A DNA stretch of 64,000 nt from Acinetobacter sp. XH1741 (lineage in GTDB: Bacteria > Pseudomonadota > Gammaproteobacteria > Pseudomonadales > Moraxellaceae), in contig NZ_CP157428.1 of assembly GCF_041021895.1 (NCBI RefSeq), positions 2,108,001-2,172,000 of the forward strand, written 5' to 3'. A program made the position numbers and the translations under genes. Positions 18,020 to 27,664 of the stretch are shown here, piece by piece (within the stretch, counting starts at the first letter, position 1; the number at the start of each line of letters is the position of its first letter). A model generated the notes under the pieces. It made no database searches. It was given only the letters and a program-made list of their open reading frames with translations, and was not told where the DNA came from.

Positions 18020-18772
18020 ATGACCGAAACAGAAGAGTATCATCTTCCTCAGCATGTTGCCATCATCATGGATGGCAACAATCGCTTTGCAAAGAAAAAT
18101 CAAATGCAAAAAGGTGATGGACATCGAGAGGGTAAAAATATTCTTGACCCTATCGTTGAGCATTGTATAGAAACTAGCGTCCGTGCTTTAACTGTTTTTG
18201 CATTTTCGAGTGAAAATTGGAATCGACCACAATATGAAGTCGATCTGCTTATGAAGCTTCTTGAAGAAACAATTCATGAGCAAATACCTCGCATGAAAAA
18301 ATTCAATATTGCTTTGCGTTTTATAGGGGATCGTTCCAGATTACCTTCACATTTAGTTGCCTTAATGGAAGATGCAGAGCAACAAACAGTACATCATGAC
18401 ACTATGACACTCACCATCGCGATTAGCTATGGTGGTATGTGGGATATTGCAAACGCAGCTAAACAGGTTGCTCAAGCAGTTTCACGTGGTGAAATTGACG
18501 CTGATCAAATAAATGTTGATTTGTTCGAAAAATATGTCAGTCTAAACGATCTGCCAGCTGTGGACTTGTTGATCCGTACAGGTGGAGATTTCCGTATATC
18601 TAATTTCTTGTTATGGCAAGCAGCTTATGCGGAACTGTATTTCACGGATACTTTGTGGCCGGAATTTACAGTCGAAGAATTCGATCATGCATTGAATGTT
18701 TTTTCAGGGCGTGAACGTCGTTTCGGTAAAACATCTGAACAAATTCAGCAAGAGAAAATCGAGAAATTATAA
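18020..18772 (+). CDS. uppS: Undecaprenyl diphosphate synthase
   Basis: A 250-residue cis-prenyltransferase that makes the lipid carrier for peptidoglycan and O-antigen. The catalytic Asp is in IIMDGNNRFAKK; most family members have DGNGRWA here, so Gly-to-Asn and Trp-to-Phe changes are visible. FAFSSENWNRP and the C-terminal LLIRTGGDFRISNFLLWQ are canonical. Its stop overlaps the cdsA start (TAATG). Confidence 0.95.
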   Translation: MTETEEYHLPQHVAIIMDGNNRFAKKNQMQKGDGHREGKNILDPIVEHCIETSVRALTVFAFSSENWNRPQYEVDLLMKLLEETIHEQIPRMKKFNIALRFIGDRSRLPSHLVALMEDAEQQTVHHDTMTLTIAISYGGMWDIANAAKQVAQAVSRGEIDADQINVDLFEKYVSLNDLPAVDLLIRTGGDFRISNFLLWQAAYAELYFTDTLWPEFTVEEFDHALNVFSGRERRFGKTSEQIQQEKIEKL

Positions 18773-19596
18773 TGTTAGAGCGGATTGTTACCGCATTGGT
18801 ACTTGTTGCAGTTGTTTTAGGCTGTATGTTTGCTACGCAATCACATTATCCAATGTTGGTACTTATGATTGTTGCAGCAGGGGTTGCGGGCTATGAATGG
18901 TATAAGTTAATGCCTCGCGAAGCTGGTGCTGTAGTAAAACCTAAAGCATGGTGTTACGGTTTACTAGTTGCTTTTGTTTCTGGTGTTGCTTTATTTTTCC
19001 ATGATATTGCTTTGCTGTTATGGTCTGCTTCAATTTTAACTTGGCTCGTTAGTGTTTATTGGGTTAAGTCATTTCCTGAATTTGATGGGTGGTATAACGC
19101 CACTTTATATGTCATTGGTTTAATTCTTATCTGTGCAGCAGTGACTGCAATCTTTGTAGTATGGCAAAGCTCACCATGGTGGTTGATGTATTTGTTCTTG
19201 CTAGTATGGGGTGCAGATAGTGGAGCTTACTTTGTTGGTCGTAAATTCGGTAAAAGGAAACTAGCGCCTACAGTAAGCCCTAATAAATCAGTAGAAGGTT
19301 TGTATGGTGGTATTATCACCACAATCATTGTAATGCTAGTGGTGCAATATCAATATTTAAACCTCACTTGGGTTCAACAGCTTTTATTCCTGATCTTGTC
19401 TTTAATTACAGTGTTTGGTTCAGTATTAGGTGATCTATTTGAATCAATGATCAAACGTCGTGCTGGTATTAAAGATTCTGGCCGTGTATTGCCAGGTCAT
19501 GGTGGTGTATTGGACCGTATTGATTCTTTACTCGCAGCAGCCCCGATTTTTGCAACGGGAATGTATATATTAAAGCTTATTGGTGTAGATTTATAG
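18772..19596 (+). CDS. cdsA: Phosphatidate cytidylyltransferase
   Basis: A 274-residue multi-pass membrane enzyme making CDP-diacylglycerol from phosphatidate and CTP. The signature KDSGRVLPGHGGVLDRID near residue 233 marks the family. It overlaps uppS by 1 bp and is directly abutted by dxr, so it is translationally coupled in the block. Confidence 0.95.
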   Translation: MLERIVTALVLVAVVLGCMFATQSHYPMLVLMIVAAGVAGYEWYKLMPREAGAVVKPKAWCYGLLVAFVSGVALFFHDIALLLWSASILTWLVSVYWVKSFPEFDGWYNATLYVIGLILICAAVTAIFVVWQSSPWWLMYLFLLVWGADSGAYFVGRKFGKRKLAPTVSPNKSVEGLYGGIITTIIVMLVVQYQYLNLTWVQQLLFLILSLITVFGSVLGDLFESMIKRRAGIKDSGRVLPGHGGVLDRIDSLLAAAPIFATGMYILKLIGVDL

Positions 19597-20793
19597 ATGA
19601 CACAATCTGTTTGCATATTGGGTGTAACCGGTTCTATTGGGCAAAGTACCTTAAAAATTTTAAGTCAACATCCAGATAAGTATTCAGTCTTTGCGATTTC
19701 GGCGCATAGTCGAATTTCTGAGCTTGTTGAAATCTGCAAACAGTTTCGACCTAAAGTCGTGGTTGTTCCTGAACAAAAAGTAGTTGATTTAAAAACATTA
19801 TTTGCTCAACAAAATATACATGATATTGATATTTTAGTTGGGCAAGACGGTTTGGTAGATATCGCATCGCATGCAGATGTTGATGTTGTGATGGCGGCGA
19901 TTGTAGGCGCAGCTGGGTTGTTGCCAACATTGGCAGCTGTTAAAGCCGGTAAGCGGGTATTACTAGCAAATAAAGAAGCACTGGTCATGTCTGGTGAGAT
20001 CATGATGCAAGCTGCTCGTGATCATCAAGCTTTATTGTTACCCGTCGATTCAGAACATAATGCAATTTTCCAATCATTACCTCATAACTATTTGCAAGTA
20101 GATAGAACTGGGCAACCTCAATTGGGTGTTTCCAGAATATTACTCACTGCATCAGGTGGTCCTTTTTTAAACCATTCTTTAGAGCAGCTGGAACATGTAA
20201 CACCGCAGCAGGCATGTAAACATCCAAACTGGTCAATGGGACAAAAAATTTCTGTCGACTCCGCTACTCTGATGAATAAAGGTTTGGAGCTGATAGAAGC
20301 TTGCCATTTGTTTTCAATATCTGAACATTTTGTTACAGTTGTTGTTCACCCACAAAGTATTATTCACTCTATGGTGCAATATGTTGATGGTTCAACATTA
20401 GCACAAATGGGTAACCCTGATATGTGTACGCCAATTGCGCATGCATTAGCATGGCCTGAGCGTTTACAAACAAGTGTTCCTGCTTTAGATTTATTTGAGT
20501 ATTCTCAACTTAATTTTCAAGCGCCAGATACCCAAAAATTTCCTGCACTCGATTTAGCAAGACAAGCGATGCGTGCAGGAGGTTTAGCTCCTACCATTTT
20601 GAATGCAGCAAATGAGATTGCTGTCGAAGCATTCTTAAAGGAAAGGATTGGATTTATAAATATTCCACAAGTTGTAGAGCATACTTTGCAAGTGTTGGAT
20701 AATGCGGGTGCTGAGAGTATTGAGTGCATTTTAGATAAAGATAAAGTGGCTCGATCTGTAGCTCAGCAGTATATTTCAAGTATTGGAGGCTGA
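19597..20793 (+). CDS. dxr: 1-deoxy-D-xylulose 5-phosphate reductoisomerase
   Basis: A 398-residue NADPH enzyme, the second step of the MEP isoprenoid pathway. GVTGSIGQST (NADPH binding), LLANKEALVM, the acidic metal site LPVDSEHNAIFQ and the loop HPNWSMGQKISVDSATLMNK are conserved. It starts immediately after the cdsA stop and ends within 2 bp of the rseP start. Confidence 0.97.
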   Translation: MTQSVCILGVTGSIGQSTLKILSQHPDKYSVFAISAHSRISELVEICKQFRPKVVVVPEQKVVDLKTLFAQQNIHDIDILVGQDGLVDIASHADVDVVMAAIVGAAGLLPTLAAVKAGKRVLLANKEALVMSGEIMMQAARDHQALLLPVDSEHNAIFQSLPHNYLQVDRTGQPQLGVSRILLTASGGPFLNHSLEQLEHVTPQQACKHPNWSMGQKISVDSATLMNKGLELIEACHLFSISEHFVTVVVHPQSIIHSMVQYVDGSTLAQMGNPDMCTPIAHALAWPERLQTSVPALDLFEYSQLNFQAPDTQKFPALDLARQAMRAGGLAPTILNAANEIAVEAFLKERIGFINIPQVVEHTLQVLDNAGAESIECILDKDKVARSVAQQYISSIGG

Positions 20794-20794
20794 A

Positions 20795-22150
20795 ATGAAT
20801 GCACTTTTTATGATTGCAGCGGCAGCTCTTTTACTTGGGCCTTTAATTGCAATCCATGAGTTTGGGCATTACTGGGTCGCACGAAAACTAGGTGTTAAAG
20901 TTTTAGTCTATTCGATTGGTTTTGGACCAACTTTACTAAAATGGACTTCTAAAAAGTCTGGCATTAAATATCAACTTTCTGCCTTGCCTTTAGGTGGATA
21001 CGTTAAAATGTTAGACGAGCGCGAAGGTAATGTAGCAGAACAAGATCTGCCATATGCTTTTAATCGTCAAAAACCTTGGAAACGTATAGCTATTGTTGCT
21101 GCAGGACCATTAATTAACTTACTTTTTGCGGTACTTCTTTTTTGGATTTTATTTTTACCTGCCCAAGAACAGTTAAATACTAAAATTGGCAAAATTATTC
21201 CAAATTCTCCAGCTGCAACTGCCCAGTTACATATTGGTGATAAAATTATTGCCATTGATGGGAAAGAGACCGCGACTTGGGAAAAGCTAAATTTTGCTTT
21301 AATTGATCGTGTGGGTGAAACAGGTACTGTAAATGTAGATGTAGATCGTGCCGGCACCGAGAAAAATTTTGTATTACCCGTAAAAGATTTCTTAAAAAAC
21401 CAAAATGAGTCTGCACTTGATATATTAGGCTTTTTGCCTTATCGCCCTGTGATTCCTGCTGTTGTAACAGATTTAACTGCAGATGGTGCCGCGATTCGTC
21501 AAGGAATGAAAGTAGGTGATCGCATTGTTGCGATTGATGGTCAAACTATGAAAGATTGGTTTGATGTTGTTGAGGTTGTTCAACATTCTCCAGAAAAATT
21601 ACTTAATATTGATGTGTTGCGTCATGAACAATTGGTGCATTTACAAGTAATGCCACAAGGAAAGCGCGATAACATGGGACAAGTAAATGGTGTCCTTGGT
21701 GTAAAAAGTGATGCTGGAAAAATTACAATTCCTGACGAATATAAGCAAACAATTCAATATACTCCAATACAAGCTTTTGAAATGGCGCTGGATAAAACTG
21801 GCCAGATCTCTAGCATGATTTTGAATTCAATAGTGAAAATGGTAAAAGGATTAATTGGATTAGAAAATCTTTCTGGGCCTATCACTATTGCAAAAGTAGC
21901 TGGACAAAGTGCAGAAATGGGATGGGAAACTTTTATCTCTTTCATGGCATTAATGAGTGTAAGTCTTGGAATTTTAAACTTATTACCAATTCCAATGTTA
22001 GATGGTGGCCATCTAGTGTATTACATCATTGAAGCTATTCGGGGAAAACCTGTTTCTGAACAAATACAAATGTTTGGTCTAAAAATTGGTATGGTACTGC
22101 TCGGTAGTATGATGCTTTTAGCTTTATTTAATGACTTTATGCGTTTGTAA
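20795..22150 (+). CDS. rseP: Site-2 intramembrane protease RseP
   Basis: A 451-residue inner-membrane zinc metalloprotease. HEFGH (residues 21-25) is the zinc site and LNLLPIPMLDGGH gives the third ligand region. Two PDZ-type domains lie at about 110-300. I chose the ATG at 20795, with GGAGG 5 nt upstream; a TTG at 20783 would overlap dxr. The family cleaves anti-sigma-E factors and leftover signal peptides. Directly upstream of bamA, as in many gammaproteobacteria. Confidence 0.95.
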   Translation: MNALFMIAAAALLLGPLIAIHEFGHYWVARKLGVKVLVYSIGFGPTLLKWTSKKSGIKYQLSALPLGGYVKMLDEREGNVAEQDLPYAFNRQKPWKRIAIVAAGPLINLLFAVLLFWILFLPAQEQLNTKIGKIIPNSPAATAQLHIGDKIIAIDGKETATWEKLNFALIDRVGETGTVNVDVDRAGTEKNFVLPVKDFLKNQNESALDILGFLPYRPVIPAVVTDLTADGAAIRQGMKVGDRIVAIDGQTMKDWFDVVEVVQHSPEKLLNIDVLRHEQLVHLQVMPQGKRDNMGQVNGVLGVKSDAGKITIPDEYKQTIQYTPIQAFEMALDKTGQISSMILNSIVKMVKGLIGLENLSGPITIAKVAGQSAEMGWETFISFMALMSVSLGILNLLPIPMLDGGHLVYYIIEAIRGKPVSEQIQMFGLKIGMVLLGSMMLLALFNDFMRL

Positions 22151-22187
22151 ACGTATATGGATTTATAACTTACTGGAAAAAACTGGC

Positions 22188-24713
22188 ATGCGGCACACAC
22201 ATTTTTTAATGCCTTTGGCACTTGTTAGCGCTATGGCAGCGGTACAACAAGCATATGCAGCTGATGATTTCGTTGTTAGAGATATTCGTGTAAACGGTTT
22301 GGTCCGTCTTACTCCTGCAAATGTTTATACCATGTTGCCAATCAACAGTGGCGATCGCGTTAATGAACCGATGATCGCCGAAGCAATTCGAACATTGTAT
22401 GCCACTGGACTTTTTGATGATATTAAAGCATCGAAAGAAAACGATACTTTGGTTTTTAATGTTATTGAACGCCCAATTATTTCAAAACTTGAATTTAAGG
22501 GTAATAAACTTATTCCTAAAGAGGCATTAGAACAAGGCCTTAAAAAAATGGGTATTGCTGAAGGTGAGGTTTTTAAGAAATCTGCTTTGCAAACCATTCA
22601 GACAGAATTAGAGCAACAATATACTCAACAAGGTCGTTACGATGCTAGCGTTACAGTTGATACAGTTGCTCGACCAAATAACCGTGTTGAATTAAAACTT
22701 AATTTTAATGAAGGCACGCCAGCAAAAGTTTTTGATATCAATGTGATTGGTAATACTGTTTTTAAAGACAGTGAAATCAAGCAAGCATTTGCTGTTAAAG
22801 AAAGTGGTTGGGCTTCAGTAGTCACACGTAATGACCGCTATGCACGTGAAAAAATGGCAGCAAGCCTTGAAGCATTACGTGCAATGTACCTTAATAAAGG
22901 CTATATTAATTTCAATATTAATAATTCTCAGCTGAATATTAGTGAAGATAAGAAACACATCTTTATTGAAGTTGCTGTAGATGAAGGCAGCCAGTTTAAA
23001 TTTGGCCAAACTAAATTTTTAGGTGACGCGCTTTATAAACCTGAAGAATTACAAGCATTAAAAATTTATAAAGATGGCGATACTTATTCGCAAGAAAAAG
23101 TAAATGCTGTTAAGCAGTTACTTTTACGTAAGTATGGTAATGCAGGTTATTATTTTGCTGACGTAAATATCGTTCCACAAATTAATAATGAAACTGGTGT
23201 AGTTGACTTAAATTACTATGTGAATCCGGGTCAGCAAGTCACTGTACGTCGCATTAACTTTACTGGTAATAGCAAAACTTCTGATGAAGTATTACGTCGT
23301 GAAATGCGTCAGATGGAAGGCGCTTTAGCAAGTAATGAAAAAATTGACTTATCAAAAGTTCGTTTAGAGCGTACAGGTTTCTTTAAAACTGTTGATATTA
23401 AACCAGCTCGTATTCCAAACTCTCCAGACCAAGTCGATTTGAATGTGAATGTTGAAGAGCAACATTCAGGTACGACAACATTAGCTGTGGGTTATTCGCA
23501 AAGTGGTGGTATTACGTTCCAAGCAGGACTTAGCCAAACTAACTTTATGGGTACAGGTAACCGAGTTGCAATTGATTTGTCTCGTTCGGAAACTCAAGAC
23601 TATTATAACTTAAGTGTTACTGATCCGTACTTTACGATTGATGGGGTAAGCCGTGGTTATAACGTCTATTATCGTAAAACCAAGCTAAATGATAATTACA
23701 ACGTTAATAACTATGTAACAGATAGTTTTGGCGGTAGTTTAAGTTTTGGTTATCCAATTGATGAAAATCAAAGTTTAAGTGCATCTTTAGGTATTGATAA
23801 TACTAAAGTCACAACAGGAGCATACGTTTCAACTTATGTACGTGACTACTTGTTGGCAAATGGTGGTAAAGCGACCAGTAAGGGTTCATATTGTCCACTA
23901 GATGCGAATGGTAATTCTCAATATGACTCTACAAAAGGTGAGTGTAAAGTTCCAGAAGAAATCTATGATAATGCGTTTGAAGGTGAATTCTTTACTTATA
24001 ACTTGAATTTAGGTTGGTCATATAACACTTTAAATAGACCAATTTTCCCAACATCAGGTATGTCTCACCGTGTAGGGCTTGAAATTGGTTTACCAGGTAG
24101 TGATGTTGATTATCAGAAATTAACATACGACACTCAAGCATTCTTACCAATTGGTAAATCGGGCTTTGTACTGCGTGGTTATGGTAAGCTTGGTTATGGT
24201 AATGATTTACCATTCTATAAAAACTTCTATGCAGGTGGTTATGGTTCTGTTCGAGGGTATGACAATAGTACTTTGGGACCTAAATATGCCAGCGTAAACT
24301 TGCAAGAAAGTAAACAGAATGATCCTTCACCTGAAAATGTGGGTGGTAATGCTCTGGTCCAATTTGGTACTGAGTTGGCATTACCTATGCCTTTTAAAGG
24401 TGATTGGGCTCGTCAGGTACGTCCTGTATTGTTTGCTGAAGGTGGTCAGGTCTTTGATACCAAGTGTAATATTGATAACACTGTTTATGGTAAGAAGGGC
24501 ATGATTATTAATGGCCAATCAATCTCAGATGTTAAGAAATATTGTGAAGATAACTATGGCTTCGACTTAGGAAACTTACGTTACAGTGTAGGTGTAGGTG
24601 TAACCTGGATTACTATGATTGGACCATTGTCACTTAGCTATGCATTCCCGTTAAATGATAAACCGGGTGATGAAACTAAAGAAATCCAGTTTGAAATCGG
24701 TCGTACTTTCTAA
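22188..24713 (+). CDS. bamA: Outer-membrane assembly factor BamA
   Basis: An 841-residue Omp85 protein. The signal peptide ends AVQQAYAADD (about residue 24), then five POTRA domains (about 25-430) and a C-terminal 16-strand barrel containing GSVRGYDNSTLGP and ending in GRTF. I chose the ATG at 22188, because upstream in-frame sequence to 22131 would bury the signal peptide. It inserts barrel proteins into the outer membrane with other Bam subunits, none of which are in this window. The gene lies between rseP and skp. Confidence 0.96.
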   Translation: MRHTHFLMPLALVSAMAAVQQAYAADDFVVRDIRVNGLVRLTPANVYTMLPINSGDRVNEPMIAEAIRTLYATGLFDDIKASKENDTLVFNVIERPIISKLEFKGNKLIPKEALEQGLKKMGIAEGEVFKKSALQTIQTELEQQYTQQGRYDASVTVDTVARPNNRVELKLNFNEGTPAKVFDINVIGNTVFKDSEIKQAFAVKESGWASVVTRNDRYAREKMAASLEALRAMYLNKGYINFNINNSQLNISEDKKHIFIEVAVDEGSQFKFGQTKFLGDALYKPEELQALKIYKDGDTYSQEKVNAVKQLLLRKYGNAGYYFADVNIVPQINNETGVVDLNYYVNPGQQVTVRRINFTGNSKTSDEVLRREMRQMEGALASNEKIDLSKVRLERTGFFKTVDIKPARIPNSPDQVDLNVNVEEQHSGTTTLAVGYSQSGGITFQAGLSQTNFMGTGNRVAIDLSRSETQDYYNLSVTDPYFTIDGVSRGYNVYYRKTKLNDNYNVNNYVTDSFGGSLSFGYPIDENQSLSASLGIDNTKVTTGAYVSTYVRDYLLANGGKATSKGSYCPLDANGNSQYDSTKGECKVPEEIYDNAFEGEFFTYNLNLGWSYNTLNRPIFPTSGMSHRVGLEIGLPGSDVDYQKLTYDTQAFLPIGKSGFVLRGYGKLGYGNDLPFYKNFYAGGYGSVRGYDNSTLGPKYASVNLQESKQNDPSPENVGGNALVQFGTELALPMPFKGDWARQVRPVLFAEGGQVFDTKCNIDNTVYGKKGMIINGQSISDVKKYCEDNYGFDLGNLRYSVGVGVTWITMIGPLSLSYAFPLNDKPGDETKEIQFEIGRTF

Positions 24714-24754
24714 GTACGGCCTTATTGAATAATGAATAAAGGAAAGAGATTTAC

Positions 24755-25258
24755 ATGAAAAAATTAAATACATTAATGTTAGGGTTAAGCTTAACGGTGG
24801 CTTCTGTAGCAGCTAATGCTGCTGGTTATGGTGTGATTGATTTAGCTAAAGTTGTTGAAAACAGTACTTATTTGAAGCAACAAAATGCGAGCTTAAATCA
24901 GTCAGTGAAACCGACAACTGCTAAACTTGAGCAATTGGGTAAAGAGTTAGAAGGTCTTCAACGTCAAGCACAAACTCAAGGCCAAAAAATGAAGGAAGAT
25001 GAGATTAAAAAGCTTCAATCTCAATATCAATCAAAATTAAATGAATTTAATTCAACGCAGCAAGGCCTACAGTCACGAGTTCAAACAAGCTTGCAAAGTA
25101 TGAATACGACTTTTGAGAGTAGAGTTAAGCAATCTGCTGAGCAGTTACGAAAAGAAAATAATCTTGACTTTATTTTGAATAAAAATTCAACTGTTGCCTA
25201 TGACGCTAAATATGATTTAACTGATAAAATGATACAAAAGGTTAATTCAATGAAATAA
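24755..25258 (+). CDS. skp: Periplasmic chaperone Skp/OmpH
   Basis: A 167-residue protein with a signal peptide (ending AANAA, about residue 22) and then the Skp body: [14 protein letters not shown], long coiled-coil tentacles (about 45-140), and a C-terminal strand. It binds unfolded outer-membrane proteins for BamA. GGAAAGAG lies before the ATG. It follows bamA by 41 bp and precedes lpxD by 4 bp. Confidence 0.93.
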   Translation: MKKLNTLMLGLSLTVASVAANAAGYGVIDLAKVVENSTYLKQQNASLNQSVKPTTAKLEQLGKELEGLQRQAQTQGQKMKEDEIKKLQSQYQSKLNEFNSTQQGLQSRVQTSLQSMNTTFESRVKQSAEQLRKENNLDFILNKNSTVAYDAKYDLTDKMIQKVNSMK

Positions 25259-25262
25259 ATTA

Positions 25263-26333
25263 ATGAAAGTGCAACAATATCGTTTAGATGAATTAGCTCG
25301 CCTAGTACAAGGCGAGCTAATTGGTGAAGGTAATCTTCAATTTTCAAATTTAGCAAGTTTAGAAAATGCTAATTCAAACCATATTACTTTCGTAAATGGT
25401 GAGAAATACCTGGAACAAGCCAAAGCTAGTCAAGCTGGTGCTTTTATTGTTACCGCTGTCTTAAAAGAACATCTTCCTGAAAAAGATAATTTCGTTATTG
25501 TTGATAACCCTTATCTAGCATTTGCAATCCTTACTCATGTTTTCGATAAAAAGGTTACTTCAACAGGTATAGAAAGTACTGCCCAAATTCATCCTTCTGC
25601 TATAGTTTCTGAAACTGCATATATTGGACACTATGTTGTTATTGGTCAGAACTGCGTAGTGGGTGATCATACGGTTATTCAATCGCATACAAAGCTTGAT
25701 GATTACGTAGAAGTTGGAAAAAACTGTTTTATTGACTCTCATGTCACTATTACTGGTGGTTCTAAATTGCAAGATCGTGTGCGTGTTCATTCTAGCACTG
25801 TAATTGGCGGTGAAGGTTTTGGCTTTGCTCCATATCAAGGTAAATGGCACCGTATTGCTCAATTAGGTTCAGTTTTAATCGGAAATGATGTCCGAATTGG
25901 ATCGAATTGTAGTATTGATAGAGGTGCACTTGATAATACAGTTCTGGAAGATGGAGTAATTATTGATAACCTTGTGCAAATTGCACATAACGTTCATATT
26001 GGTTCAAATACTGCTATTGCAGCTAAGTGTGGTATTGCTGGAAGTACAAAAATTGGCAAAAACTGTGTTCTAGGTGGCGCCTGTGGCGTATCAGGACACC
26101 TTTCAATTACCGATAATGTTACTTTAACTGCAATGTCAATGGTCACAAAAAATATTTCTGTACCGGGGACATATTCTTCTGGAATTGGATTATTTGAAAA
26201 TAGTCATTGGAAAAAGACAGTTGTACGCTTGCGACAATTAGCAGATGTGCCATTGACCCAAATCACCAAACGACTTGATCATATACAAGCTCAAATAGAG
26301 TCTCTTGAATCAACTTTTAATTTGCGTAAATAG
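25263..26333 (+). CDS. lpxD: UDP-3-O-(3-hydroxyacyl)glucosamine N-acyltransferase
   Basis: A 356-residue left-handed beta-helix acyltransferase, third step of lipid A synthesis. Hexapeptide repeats span about 100-310. The catalytic His is in [13 protein letters not shown], and GEGFGFAP is present. It is 4 bp after skp and followed closely by fabZ and lpxA, the conserved order. Confidence 0.96.
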   Translation: MKVQQYRLDELARLVQGELIGEGNLQFSNLASLENANSNHITFVNGEKYLEQAKASQAGAFIVTAVLKEHLPEKDNFVIVDNPYLAFAILTHVFDKKVTSTGIESTAQIHPSAIVSETAYIGHYVVIGQNCVVGDHTVIQSHTKLDDYVEVGKNCFIDSHVTITGGSKLQDRVRVHSSTVIGGEGFGFAPYQGKWHRIAQLGSVLIGNDVRIGSNCSIDRGALDNTVLEDGVIIDNLVQIAHNVHIGSNTAIAAKCGIAGSTKIGKNCVLGGACGVSGHLSITDNVTLTAMSMVTKNISVPGTYSSGIGLFENSHWKKTVVRLRQLADVPLTQITKRLDHIQAQIESLESTFNLRK

Positions 26334-26339
26334 AATATT

Positions 26340-26825
26340 ATGACCGAGTCAACTACACCTAAATTTGCCATCCCTGAATTACCAATGCAGATTCAAACGA
26401 TTCGTCAATATTTGCCGCATCGTTATCCATTCTTATTGGTTGATCGTGTGACTGAAGTTACTGACAATAGTATTGTTGGTTATAAAAATGTCTCTATCAA
26501 TGAAGAGTTCCTGCAAGGACACTTCCCAGAATATCCAATTATGCCTGGAGTTCTAATTGTGGAAGCACTAGCTCAAGTTTCAGGCGTTCTTGGTTTTATT
26601 ATGAACAATGAAACACCAAAACCAGGATCTTTGTTCCTGTTTGCTGGTGCAGAAAGGGTTAGATTTAAAAAACAAGTAGTTGCAGGTGATCAACTTGTAT
26701 TAAAATCCGAGTTGGTAATGCAAAAGCGCGGTATTTACAAATATAATTGTACAGCTAGCGTTGATGGCATTGTAGCAGCAACCGCTGAGATTATGATTTC
26801 ACACCAAAAAACAGAGCAGGCATGA
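26340..26825 (+). CDS. fabZ: 3-hydroxyacyl-ACP dehydratase
   Basis: A 161-residue hotdog-fold enzyme of fatty-acid elongation. The catalytic His (LPHRYPFLLVDRV) and Glu (VLIVEALAQVSG) are in place. It competes with LpxA/LpxD for 3-hydroxyacyl-ACP, explaining the linkage. It overlaps lpxA by 4 bp (ATGA). Confidence 0.97.
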   Translation: MTESTTPKFAIPELPMQIQTIRQYLPHRYPFLLVDRVTEVTDNSIVGYKNVSINEEFLQGHFPEYPIMPGVLIVEALAQVSGVLGFIMNNETPKPGSLFLFAGAERVRFKKQVVAGDQLVLKSELVMQKRGIYKYNCTASVDGIVAATAEIMISHQKTEQA

Positions 26826-27610
26826 GCAATCACGATTTAATCCATTCTACCGCCATTATTGATCCATCTGCAGTGATTGCTGCGGATGTTCAAATAGGAC
26901 CTTACTGTGTCATTGGTCCTCAAGTGACTATAGGTGCTGGTACTAAATTACATTCTCATGTGGTAGTAGGTGGTTTTACCAGAATTGGCCAAAATAATGA
27001 GATCTTTCAATTTGCAAGTGTTGGTGAGATATGCCAAGACTTGAAATACAAAGGTGAAGAAACTTGGCTTGAGATTGGTAACAATAATTTAATTCGCGAA
27101 CATTGCAGCTTACATAGAGGTACAGTGCAAGATAATGCATTAACTAAAATAGGTAGTCATAACCTATTGATGGTCAATACGCATATTGCACATGACTGTA
27201 TTGTAGGTGATCACAATATCTTTGCTAATAATGTGGGTGTCGCTGGACATGTACATATTGGTGATCATGTGATTGTAGGTGGAAATTCTGGAATCCATCA
27301 ATTCTGTAAGATTGATTCTTACAGTATGATTGGTGGAGCATCACTGATTCTTAAAGATGTTCCAGCTTATGTTATGGCTTCGGGCAATCCTGCACATGCT
27401 TTTGGTATAAATATTGAAGGTATGCGAAGAAAAGGTTGGTCTAAAAATACGATTCAAGGCCTAAGAGAAGCCTATAAATTGATTTTTAAATCTGGTTTAA
27501 CCTCTGTTCAAGCTGTTGAGCAAATTAAAAGTGAAATTTTACCATCTGTTCCAGAAGCTCAATTATTAATTGACTCTCTTGAGCAATCAGATCGTGGAAT
27601 TGTACGATAA
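26822..27610 (+). CDS. lpxA: UDP-N-acetylglucosamine acyltransferase
   Basis: A 262-residue first enzyme of lipid A synthesis: hexapeptide helix (about 8-190) with catalytic His in THIAHDCIVGDHN, then a helical C-terminus. It overlaps fabZ by 4 bp. A terminator follows directly; lpxB, which often comes next, is absent. In A. baumannii, loss of lpxA, lpxC or lpxD gives LOS-deficient, colistin-resistant cells; this copy is intact. Confidence 0.97.
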   Translation: MSNHDLIHSTAIIDPSAVIAADVQIGPYCVIGPQVTIGAGTKLHSHVVVGGFTRIGQNNEIFQFASVGEICQDLKYKGEETWLEIGNNNLIREHCSLHRGTVQDNALTKIGSHNLLMVNTHIAHDCIVGDHNIFANNVGVAGHVHIGDHVIVGGNSGIHQFCKIDSYSMIGGASLILKDVPAYVMASGNPAHAFGINIEGMRRKGWSKNTIQGLREAYKLIFKSGLTSVQAVEQIKSEILPSVPEAQLLIDSLEQSDRGIVR

Positions 27611-27622
27611 TTAATAAAATAT

Positions 27623-27655
27623 AAAAAAGACACTGTTTTGGCAGTGTCTTTTTTT
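27623..27655. terminator. Terminator closing the envelope block
   Basis: GACACTG (27629-27635) and CAGTGTC (27642-27648) pair around TTTTGG, with A-run and T-run flanks. It ends lpxA and the convergent cpoB. Confidence 0.9.
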
Positions 27656-27664
27656 ATGCTTAAT

